From Alopecurus myosuroides (Eukaryota; Streptophyta; Magnoliopsida; Poales; Poaceae): a stretch of DNA of 64,000 bases. Of the stretch, positions 55,311-64,000 are shown piece after piece. Every line of letters starts with the position of its first letter. Position 1 is the first letter of the stretch. Where the stretch lies: contig CM054057.1 of NCBI GenBank assembly GCA_028641055.1, positions 582,767,158 through 582,831,157 on the forward strand, given 5' to 3'. Under the pieces are notes generated by a model. The model made no database searches and was not told the DNA's origin. It was given only the letters and a program-made list of their open reading frames with translations. The translations under genes and the position numbers were made by a program.

Positions 55311-56298
55311 TGTTGAATATATTAGCAATTTAGCACATGATTTAATTTGAAATAGCAGCAGATGAATTGCGACAGTAGCAAATACAGTAATCATGCAAAT
55401 ATCTAGATCTAGTACAGTAGACAGACTGATCCAATCTATAGCTAGAACTAGACATAAGAATTCCAGGAATATCTCATACAGATGGAATAGAGTTACGTAC
55501 GATGGAGCGGTAGCGGCACCGCCGTTGTTGTTGTCCACGTCGGCCATGTCGTCGATGAAGAGGTTGCCGAGGTCGGGGAAGAAATCGTCGTTGGGGAAGT
55601 AGTCGCCGTCAGCGGTCGCGCGAGTGCGCTCCCCAAAAACCTGATCGCCCCTCTCCCGTACAGGATCACAAGAGGCGGGGTTCCGGAGGCCTGCTGTCCC
55701 TTCTCGCGGTGCACGCCGGAAGGAGGGATGGAGAAGACTTGATTGGCGGCGCAGTATTTTGGAACGGTGGTGCGAAACCATATGACGAAGTGGCGGCTAG
55801 GGTTTACCGTATGCGCGTATTTATATGCGGGCTGGGAGAGACGTGGGCGTAACTCCACGTCTGAGTCGGTTCGGCTCCACGATCCAGAAAGGAAACGGAA
55901 ACGGTTTTGGAATTAACGCGTCCGTTAATTACCAAATTAATGACTCATTAAGTTTTCCCAATCGACAAAATAAACGCTCTCGGCTCGGCTCATTCCCGCA
56001 ACCCGCGGCGCGTCGTGACGTGTCGTGACGAGGCGAGGCGTGGCGAGGCGGGCGGCCGAGGAGGAGGAGCGCGCGTGTGGCACACCTCTCTTCTTGCCTT
56101 GCCTAGTCATACATGAGCTAGAATGGCTCACCTTATAAGGTGCTTCCACTCTCTCCAAACTAGCAATGTGGGACTAAACTTTAGTCCCACTCACTCCACT
56201 TATTATTCATGAATGGGCCATGACAATTTCAGGATTTTAGTGGGCTTAGTGGGCTAGACATGTGAGCCCATATACATAGCCCATACAAAATTCCAACA
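55311..56298 (-). repeat. Copia-D LTR, left copy
   Basis: 988 bp, beginning TGTTGGAATTTTG on the minus strand at 56298 and ending ATATTCAACA at 55311. A minus-strand TATA box (ATATAAATA) lies near 55820. It contains a leader with an in-frame ATG and a splice-donor-like GTACGTAAC, as does the right copy. Confidence 0.9.
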
Positions 56299-56311
56299 AT
56301 CCCCCACAAAG
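56299..56311 (-). promoter_or_regulatory. Polypurine tract of Copia-D1
   Basis: The minus strand reads TTTGTGGGGGAT directly before the 3' LTR start TGTTGGAATT. The same sequence occurs at 61828-61840. Confidence 0.75.
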
Positions 56312-56854
56312 TGTCATTAGCACATTTCATAAACTCTGTTCCAAAACATTGTTTATATACCGGTGTTAGTGGAGACTGTTAAGTTGAACTTCCACTTAGA
56401 ACATCATGCTACACTAGTTCACAACTTGAATAGTGGACTACGCCTTGAACTACAAGTTTGCTGTGATACTAGTTTCACACAACGTCTGAACCGATACTAG
56501 GCTGCCGCAAGGCTTCCCCGCGGTTTGGAGCGTATGCGTCATACTCCGAAGGCCTTTCATGAGTTTATTAGAGAGCACCCGATTCTCATAGACTGCGACG
56601 TTTAACAGTCAGACTCATATAGGTGAGTTCCTCAGGAGATGTTCTGTAGGACACATCTCTGCTTATATATATAAGACACTTGGAACACATTAAGACAAAT
56701 GTCAACCTACCATACAGATCAGGAGAGTATTGCATCTTTTATGGAGTGGAATAAAATATAAGGATACTCTCCTCTCAGCTGACCAACAGTTTGTCTCCCA
56801 CTTCTAATTCACGGGATCTCCGATCACATAGAGTGGGTTACCACTGTGGTCAAC
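56312..56854 (-). other. Copia-D1 3' untranslated region
   Basis: Non-coding DNA between the RNase H stop and the polypurine tract, nearly identical to 61841-62332. No feature beyond that was recognised. Confidence 0.6.
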
Positions 56855-58825
56855 TCATAACGTGGGCCTCAAACCCATCTCCCTCGATGCATTATCTATC
56901 ACATTCCGTGATAAACCCTTTGTGAAGGGATCTGCCAAGTTCATAGACGTTTGGATATAATCCAACGCAATAACTCCGGAGTTCTTCAATTTCCTGACAT
57001 ATTTTAATCTCCTCTTCACATATCTTGATGACTTTGCATTATCCTTAGAACTGTTCACTTTGACGATCACAGTTTGATTATCACAGTTCATTAGGATTGC
57101 GGGTATTGGCTTTTCAACCATAGGTAAGTCCATCAAGAGCTCACGAAGCCACTCTGCCTCAACAGTGGATGTGTCTAGTGCTGCGAGTTCTGCTTCCATA
57201 GTTGACCTCGTTAAAATGGTCTGCTTGCAAGACTTTCAGGAAACAGCGCCACCACCAAGTGTAAAAACATAACCACTAGTGGCCTTAAGCTCATCAGCAT
57301 CAGATATCCAATTAGAATCACTATATCCTTCCAGAACCCTCGGGTTTCCGGTATAGTGAATTCCATAGCTCGCAGTGCCTTTTAAATAGCGCATAACTCT
57401 CTCAAGCGCACGCCAATGATCATCTCCCGGATTGGAAACAAACCGGCTCAATTTGCTCACAGCAAAAGAGATGTCAGGCCTCGTGGCACTCGCCAAATAC
57501 ATAAGCGAGCCTATAATCTGAGAATATCTCAGTTGATCTCTAGTAATCTGTTGATTGTTTTGAAGCAACAAACTAGCATCATATGGAGTTGAAGAAGGCT
57601 TGCAGTCACTATACCCGAAGCGACTCAAGACCTTTTCCACATAGTGAGATTGAAGCAGTGTGATCCCACCATTATCATCTCTCAACAGCTTGATGTTCAA
57701 GATAACATCAGCTACTCCTAGATCCTTCATCTCAAAACAGCGAGATAAGAAATCCTTAACTTCCTTGATTAAATCAAGATTGGTCCCAAAGATCAATATG
57801 TCATCAACGTATAGACATAGAATAACTCCCTCGCCCCCACCATGGTGATAGTACACACATTTATCAGCTTCGTTTACAACAAAGCCTTCAGCAGTCAAAG
57901 TCCTTTCAAACTTCTCGTGCCATTGCTTAGGTGCTTGCTTGAGGCCGTATAATGACTTCAATAACTTACACACTTTGCCTTCCTGACCGGGTACGAAACC
58001 ATCTGGCTGCTCCATGTAAATTTCCTCGTCCAACTCTCCATTAAGGAAAGCCGTCTTAACGTCCATTTGATGAACGAGAAGACCGTGCGAGGCAGCCAGT
58101 GAGAGTAGCACACGAATGGTGGTCAGTCTAGCCACAGGTGAGTAAGTATCAAAGAAGTCTTCACCTTCTTTCTAGGTATAACCCTTGGCCACAAGCCTTG
58201 CCTTGTACTTTTCAATTGTACCATCAGGCCTAAGCTTTTTCTTGAACACCCACTTACATCCTACAGGTTTACACCCATAAGGACGATCAGTGATTTCCCA
58301 GGTTCCGTTAGCCAAGATGGAATCCGTCTCGCAACGAACAGCCTCCTTCCAGTAGTCAGCATCAAGAGACGCATAGGCTTCTGAAATAGTCTTGGGTGTG
58401 TCATCCACGAGGTACACAATGAAATCATTACCAAAGGACTTTGCAGTCCTCTGTCTCTTGCTCCTTACAGGAACTTCATTGTCATCCTCCTCGGGATTCT
58501 CAACGTGTTCTATCGGAATGGTGGATTCAGGAATCTCAGCTAATTCCTGACTAGATGAAACAGGTTTCTCCTGATTTGATGAGCTAGACATATCCTTCAT
58601 AGGAAATATATTCTCAAAGAAAGTCGCATCATTCGACTCCATAATCGTACCAACATGCATGTCAGATACCTCAGATTTTACTATCAAGAATCTATAACCA
58701 ATGCTATTAAAAGCATAGCCCAGAAGAACACAATCTACGGTTTTAGGTCCAAGCTTGCGCTTCTTGGGAATTGGTATATTGACTTTCGCCAAACAACCCC
58801 AAGTACGTAGGTAGGAGAGTTTCAA
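56855..58825 (-). pseudogene. Copia-D1 integrase C-end, RT and RNase H
   Basis: From 58825 the integrase C-terminal part (LRTWGCLAKVNIPIPKKRK) leads into an acidic linker and RT ([44 protein letters not shown] at 57800-57811). RNase H ends in [12 protein letters not shown]. Three nonsense changes distinguish it from the second unit: TAG for TCG after KGYT (58172-58174), TGA for TGG after GGGAVS (57236-57238) and TGA for TCA near the C-terminus (56855-56857). RT and RNase H could be restored only by reverting these, so this unit is inactive. Confidence 0.85.
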
Positions 58826-60800
58826 CCTTTTCCTTTCCCATTCCTCAAATGGAGTAATGGTTTTTATTCTTTGTGGGAACTCGGTTTAGGACATGACATG
58901 CAGTCATTAGCGCCTTCCCCCACCATGCCTTGGAGAGACCCGAAGTGCCTAACATGGCGTTAACCAAATCAGACAGCGTTCGGTTCTTTCTTTCAGCCAC
59001 CCCATTTGACTGAGGTGAGTAGGGAGGCGTCCTCTAATGAATAATACCGTGTTCAGCACAAAAAGAATTAAACTCGTTGGAAAAATACTCTCCACCACGA
59101 TCAGACCTAAGCCGTTTAATTTTACGATCAAGTTGGTTCTCTGCTTCGGCCTTATAGTTCTTGAAATAAGTTAAAGCTTCATCTTTAGATTTCAGAAGAT
59201 ACACATAACAATATCTAGTGGAGTCATCAATAAGTGTCATAAAATATTTCTTTCCACCTTTTGTCAATACGCCATTCATCTCACAAAGATCAGAATGTAT
59301 AAGTTCTAGTGGTGCCAAGTCTCTCGCCTCCGCAGTCCTATGAGATTTGCGAGGTTGCTTAGCTTGAACACACACTTGACATTTGGAACCTTTAATAGTA
59401 CTGAATTTCGGAATTAAACACATATTTGCTAACCGCGTCATGCAACCAAAATTAATGTGACAAAGTCGTGAATGCCAAACATCACAATCATTATCGTGGC
59501 AAACATTATTAATAACTTTGGTGCAAATATCTGACAAGGATAAGCGGAACAAGCCTCCGCACTCATAGGCTTTACCAATAAATTGTCCATACTTGGAAAT
59601 TACAACTTTATTAGACTCGAAAACCAACTTAAAACCATCTCGACATAAACGTGAGCCGCTGACGAGATTTTTATTGATGGAGGGCACATGATGAACGTTC
59701 TTCAGTCGCACGATCTTCCCCGAAGTAAACTTCAGATCGACCGTACCAACACCACGAACAGTAGCATGTGACCCGTTCCCCATCAGCACGGGGGAAGTCC
59801 CTGTGACCTGATAAGAAGAGAACATAGAAGCATCAGCACAAACATGTACATTGGCACCTGTGTCAATTAACCATTCAGGTGAATGACAAACTGAAAGAAT
59901 AGTGGGAACTATACCGTACCCAGAGTCCTTCATCTCAATGTCAGCCATGACAACATTAGCGGTCTTGCCGCTGTTCTCCTGCTGCTGCATCTCATAACGC
60001 TTAGGGCACTTTGGAGCCCAATGGGTCAGTTCACCGCAAACGTGACATGACCCCTTTATATTCTTGAAGTTGGTAGAGTGCGACGGCTTAAACTTGCCAT
60101 CGGGCTTGCCTTTACCCTCGGATTTCTTCTTGTTATATTTAGGTTTGTTGGGCAGGTAATGTTTCTTCTGTACCACATGAGCAGAAGAACCTACCTCAGC
60201 AACCCGAGCACGTGTATCCTTTGCTCTCGCCTTCTCTTCCACATCAAGAGATCCGATGAGGTCCATAACGGAAAACTCCTGTCTCTTGTGTTTTAGAGAA
60301 GTAGTAAAGGTGCTCCATGAAGATGGAAGCTTGGCAATAATGCCTCCGGCCACAAACTTGTCCGGTAACATACACTTAAAGTGCTCAAGTTCTTTAGCGA
60401 GTGACTGTATCTCATGAGCCTGTTGAACAACAGAGCGCTCATGAGTCATCCTGTAGTCATAGAATTGCTCCATGACATACAGCTCGCTGCCCCCGAGGCC
60501 CCAAATTTGGCCTCGAGTGCAGCCCACATATCCTTGCCGTTATCAAACGACATGTATGGATCCACAATAGAATCATCAATTATACCGAGGAGGGCACTTT
60601 TAAACATAGTGTCCATATTCTCAAAGGCCTCCAGCTGTGCTGGATTGAGATCGCCCTCAGGCTTGCCCTTGGTGGCCGCATAGCAGCGCAAGGTTTGAAA
60701 CCATATCACTGCTCTCGTGCGCCACCTCTTATAGTCCACACCCTTGAAAGGGTTTGGCCTTGTCGCCGCAATGACAGACGGCGCAGGTGCAACAAATTGC
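58826..60800 (-). pseudogene. Copia-D1 gag, protease and integrase core
   Basis: Gag from 60800 (QFVAPAPSVIAATRPNPFKG) shows the UBN2-type core (AKELEHFKCMLPDKFVAGG), with a one-base frameshift near 60490. The CCHC knuckle is CHVCGELTHWAPKC. Protease has LIDTGANVHVC. GAG-pre-integrase (VWHSRLCHINF, CQVCVQAKQ) and the integrase core (HSDLCEMNG, LRSDRGGEYF) follow. At 59037 the codon after GIIH is TAG, and the frame then resumes with RTPPYSPQSNGVAERKNRT, which carries the catalytic Glu. Another frameshift lies near 58870. Confidence 0.85.
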
Positions 60801-61010
60801 CTATAATCAGGTTTTTGGATTGTTGAATATATTAGCAATTTAGCACATGATTTAATTTGAAATAGCAGCAGATGAATTGCGACAGTAGCAAATACAGTAA
60901 TCATACAAATATCTAGATCTAGTACAGTAGACAGACTGATCCAATCTATAGCTAGAACTAGACATAAGAATTCCAGGAATATCTCATACAGATGGAATAG
61001 AGTTACGTAC
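60801..61010 (-). other. Predicted gag intron spanning the LTR/internal junction
   Basis: A 210-nt stretch with a strong donor (C|GTACGTAAC at 61011/61010) and an acceptor (CTGATTATAG|G at 60801/60800) joins an LTR-encoded ATG exon (from 61057, MADVDNNNGGAATAPS; the frame is open back to 61291) in frame to gag (QFVAPAPSV). The LTR ends at 60821, inside this intron. The sequence is U-rich. It also happens to be open when read through unspliced, so splicing is a prediction. The 20 bases between LTR and acceptor contain no recognisable primer-binding site. Confidence 0.5.
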
Positions 61011-61827
61011 GATGGAGCGGTAGCAGCACCGCCGTTGTTGTTGTCCACGTCGGCCATGTCGTCGATGAAGAGGTTGCCGAGGTCGGGGAAGAAATCGTCG
61101 TTGGGGAAGTAGTCGCCGTCAGCAGTCGCGCGAGTGCGCTCCCCAAAAACCTGATCGCCCCTCTCCCGTATAGGATCACAAGAGGCGGGGTTCCGGAGGC
61201 CTGCTGTCCCTTCTCGCGGTGCACGCCGGAAGGAGGGATGGAGAAGACTTGATTGGCGGCGCAGTATTTTGGAACGGTGGTGCGAAACCATATGACGAAG
61301 TGGCGGCTAGGGTTTACCGTATGCGCGTATTTATATGCGGGCTGGGAGAGACGTGGGCGTAACTCCACGTCTGAGTCGGTTCGGCTCAACGATCCAGAAA
61401 GGAAACGGAAACGGTTTTGGAATTAACGCGTCCGTTAATTACCAAATTAATGACTCATTAAGTTTTCCCAATCGACAAAATAAACGCTCTCGGCTCGGCT
61501 CATTCCCGCAACCCGCGGCGCGGCGCGTCGTGTCGTGACGTGACGTGTCGTGTCGTGACGAGGCGAGGCGTGGCGAGGCGGGCGGCGGGGAGGAGGAGCG
61601 CGCGTGTGGCCCACCTCTCCTCTTGCCTTGCCTACTCATACATGAGCTAGAATGGCTCACCTTATAAGGTGCTTCCACTCTCTCCAAACTAGCAATGTGG
61701 GACTAAACTTTAGTCCCACTCACTCCACTTATTATTCATGAATGGGCCATGACAATTTCAGGATTTTAGTGGGCTTAGTGGGCTAGACATGTGAGCCCAT
61801 ATACATAGCCCATACAAAATTCCAACA
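60821..61827 (-). repeat. Copia-D LTR, shared middle copy
   Basis: 1,007 bp. It serves as 5' LTR of the unit to its left and as 3' LTR of the unit to its right. The TATA box ATATAAATA (minus) is near 61328-61336. An ATG at 61057 and a longer in-frame one at 61291 lie downstream of it. Confidence 0.9.
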
Positions 61828-62332
61828 ATCCCCCACAAAGTGTCATTAGCACATTTCATAATCTCTGTTCCAAAACATTGTTTATATACCGGTGTTAGTG
61901 GAGACTGTTAAGTTGAACTTCCACTTAGAACATCATGCTACACTAGTTCACAACTTGAATAGTGGACTACGCCTTGAACTACAAGTTTGCTGTGATACTA
62001 GTTTCACACAACGTCTGAACCGATACTAGGCTGCCGCAAGGCTTCCCCGCGGTTTGGAGCGTATGCGTCATACTCCGAAGGCCTTTCATGAGTTTATTAG
62101 AGAGCACCCGATTCTCATAGACTGCGACGTTTAACAGTCAGACTCATATAGGTGAGTTCCTCAGGAGATGTTCTGTAGGACACATCTCTGCTTATATATA
62201 TAAGCCACTTGGAACACATTAAGACAAATGTCAACCTACCATACAGATCAGGAGAGTATTGCATCTTTTATGGAGTGGAATAAAATATAAGGATACTCTC
62301 CTCTCAGCTGACCAACAGCTTGTCTCCCACTT
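61828..62332 (-). other. Copia-D2 polypurine tract and 3' untranslated region
   Basis: Begins with the polypurine tract next to the LTR and is otherwise the same non-coding 3' region as 56299-56854. No further feature. Confidence 0.65.
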
Positions 62333-64000
62333 CTAATTCACGGGATCTCCGATCACATAGAGTGGGTTACCACTGTGGTCAACTGATAACGTGGGCCTCA
62401 AACCCATCTCCCTCGATGCATTATCTATCACATTCCGTGATAAACCCTTTGTGAAGGGATCTGCCAAGTTCATAGACGTTTGGATATAATCCAACGCAAT
62501 AACTCCGGAGTTCTTCAATTTCCTGACATATTTTAATCTCCTCTTCACATGTCTTGATGACTTTGCATTATCCTTAGAACTGTTCACTTTGACGATCACA
62601 GTTTGATTATCACAGTTCATTAGGATTGCGGGTATTGGCTTTTCAACCATAGGTAAGTCCATCAAGAGCTCACGAAGCCACTCTGCCTCAACAGTGGATG
62701 TGTCTAGTGCTGCGAGTTCTGCTTCCATAGTTGACCTCGTTAAAATGGTCTGCTTGCAAGACTTCCAGGAAACAGCGCCACCACCAAGTGTAAAAACATA
62801 ACCACTAGTGGCCTTAAGCTCATCAGCATCAGATATCCAATTAGAATCACTATATCCTTCCAGAACCCTCGGGTTTCCGGTATAGTGAATTCCATAGCTC
62901 GCAGTGCCTTTTAAATAGCGCATAACTCTCTCAAGCGCACGCCAATGATCATCTCCCGGATTGGAAACAAACCGGCTCAATTTGCTCACAGCAAAAGAGA
63001 TGTCAGGCCTCATGGCACTCGCCAAATACATAAGCGAGCCTATAATCTGAGAATATCTCAGTTGATCTCTAGTAATCTGTTGATTCTTTCGAAGCAACAA
63101 ACTAGCATCATATGGAGTTGAAGAAGGCTTGCAGTCACTATACCCGAAGCGACTCAAGACCTTTTCATAGTGAGATTGAAGCAGTGTGATCCCACCATTA
63201 TCATCTCTCAACAGCTTGATGTTCAAGATAATATCAGCTACTCCTAGATCCTTCATCTCAAAACAGCGAGATAAGAAATCCTTAACTTCCTTGATTAAAT
63301 CAAGATTGGTCCCAAAGATCAATATGTCGTCAACGTATAGACATAGAATAACTCCCTCGCCCCCACCATGGCGATAGTACACACATTTATCAGCTTCGTT
63401 TACAACAAAGCCTTCAACAGTCAAAGTCCTTTCAAACTTCTCGTGCCATTGCTTAGGTGCTTTCTTGAGGCCGTATAATGACTTCAATAACTTACACACT
63501 TTGCCTTCCTGACCGGGTACTACGAAACCATCTGGCTGCTCCATGTAAATTTCCTCGTCCAACTCTCCATTAAGGAAAGCCGTCTTAACGTCCATTTGAT
63601 GAACGAGAAGACCGTGCGAGGCAGCCAGTGAGAGTAGCACACGAATGGTGGTCAGTCTAGCCACAGGTGAGTAAGTATCAAAGAAGTCTTCACCTTCTTT
63701 CGAGGTATAACCCTTGGCCACAAGCCTTGCCTTGTACTTTTCAATTGTACCATCAGGCCTAAGCTTTTTCTTGAACACCCACTTACATCCTACAGGTTTA
63801 CACCCATAAGGACGATCAGTGATTTCCCGGGTTCCGTTAGCCAAGATGGAATCCGTCTCACAACGAACAGCCTCCTTCCAGTAGTCAGCATCAAGAGACG
63901 CATAGGCTTCTGAAATAGTCTTGGGTGTGTCATCCACGAGGTACACAATGAAATCATTACCAAAGGACTTTGCAGTCCTCTGTCTCTTGCTCCTTACAGG
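62333..64000 (-). CDS. Copia-D2 RT and RNase H, open, partial at the window end
   Basis: Second unit of the array. The frame is open from the window end (64000) to a stop at 62333, more than 550 codons. It shows the linker ([11 protein letters not shown]), RT ([31 protein letters not shown] at 63326-63337), RNase H ([31 protein letters not shown]) and a C-terminus extended to YVIGDPVN. The three stops of the first unit are sense codons here. One valine is inserted at GFVVPGQ, and a residue is missing at LQSHYEKV relative to the first unit. Gag, protease and integrase of this unit lie beyond the window, so overall activity cannot be judged. Confidence 0.85.
   Translation of the reverse strand, partial: PVRSKRQRTAKSFGNDFIVYLVDDTPKTISEAYASLDADYWKEAVRCETDSILANGTREITDRPYGCKPVGCKWVFKKKLRPDGTIEKYKARLVAKGYTSKEGEDFFDTYSPVARLTTIRVLLSLAASHGLLVHQMDVKTAFLNGELDEEIYMEQPDGFVVPGQEGKVCKLLKSLYGLKKAPKQWHEKFERTLTVEGFVVNEADKCVYYRHGGGEGVILCLYVDDILIFGTNLDLIKEVKDFLSRCFEMKDLGVADIILNIKLLRDDNGGITLLQSHYEKVLSRFGYSDCKPSSTPYDASLLLRKNQQITRDQLRYSQIIGSLMYLASAMRPDISFAVSKLSRFVSNPGDDHWRALERVMRYLKGTASYGIHYTGNPRVLEGYSDSNWISDADELKATSGYVFTLGGGAVSWKSCKQTILTRSTMEAELAALDTSTVEAEWLRELLMDLPMVEKPIPAILMNCDNQTVIVKVNSSKDNAKSSRHVKRRLKYVRKLKNSGVIALDYIQTSMNLADPFTKGLSRNVIDNASREMGLRPTLSVDHSGNPLYVIGDPVN

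Larger units (their letters stand above)
55311..61827 (-). mobile_element. Copia-D1, first unit of a tandem Copia array
   Basis: Unit of 6,517 bp: LTR 55311-56298, internal 56299-60820, LTR 60821-61827, minus strand (the right LTR is 5'). The right LTR is at the same time the 3' LTR of a second unit, because a second internal region with the same polypurine tract and RNase H end follows at 61828. The left outer 5-mer is GCGTC; its partner lies outside the window. The LTRs are very similar apart from an indel of about 20 bp in a CGTGACGTG-type repeat (near 56010 and 61520). Confidence 0.9.

Overview
This window looks like gene-poor intergenic DNA from a large grass genome, most likely Triticeae (wheat, Aegilops, barley or a relative). 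The basis is an LTR that starts TGATACGTC and is followed by a TGGCGCCGTTGTCGGGGA primer site (a Sabrina-like Gypsy signature), Copia families of wheat type, CACTA elements ending in CACTACAGGAA or CACTGGTAGAAA, and nested insertions. I see no intact host gene, no tRNA gene and no bacterial-type feature. Nearly everything is transposable-element sequence. Element boundaries below come from terminal repeats plus target-site duplications (TSDs); family names are inference.

Layout. 1-2495: end of a Copia element on the minus strand (Copia-A), internally deleted. 2496-8458: 5' half of a minus-strand Gypsy element with its 5' LTR (6871-8458). 8459-9047 and 19995-21303: older sequence (a possible GRF zinc-finger exon and a Mutator-type transposase fragment) split by a full-length Copia of SIRE/Maximus type (Copia-B, 9048-19989, TSD ATGTG). 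21320-25772: a 5'-truncated LINE interrupted by a 2.3-kb CACTA carrying a spliced, open DEDDy exonuclease gene (21452-23740) and by a 1.4-kb Pack-MULE-like element (24238-25600). 25945-28267 and 39242-42347: two members of one CACTA family with about 670-bp internal tandem repeats. 29261-30556: LINE-like retroposon. 31481-34215: a Mutator-like element with two convergent genes. 34616-35605 and 39177-43305: two diverged copies of a non-coding block. 37140-38371: 3' end of a chromovirus. 43769-49254: short-LTR Copia (Copia-C) broken by a 147-bp hAT MITE. 55311-64000+: a tandem Copia array (Copia-D) arranged LTR-internal-LTR-internal, the second internal region still open through RT and RNase H.

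The most unusual signals are: (i) 5S-rRNA-derived segments with recognisable A-box and C-box regions in all three CACTA elements, which belong to two different terminal families; (ii) the captured exonuclease; (iii) introns predicted in retrotransposon genes, one apparently spanning an LTR/internal junction; (iv) an LTR promoter preceded by many copies of a short palindrome; and (v) the tandem Copia-D array.

Limits: everything was read by eye from one window. Family names, divergence and copy number were not computed.
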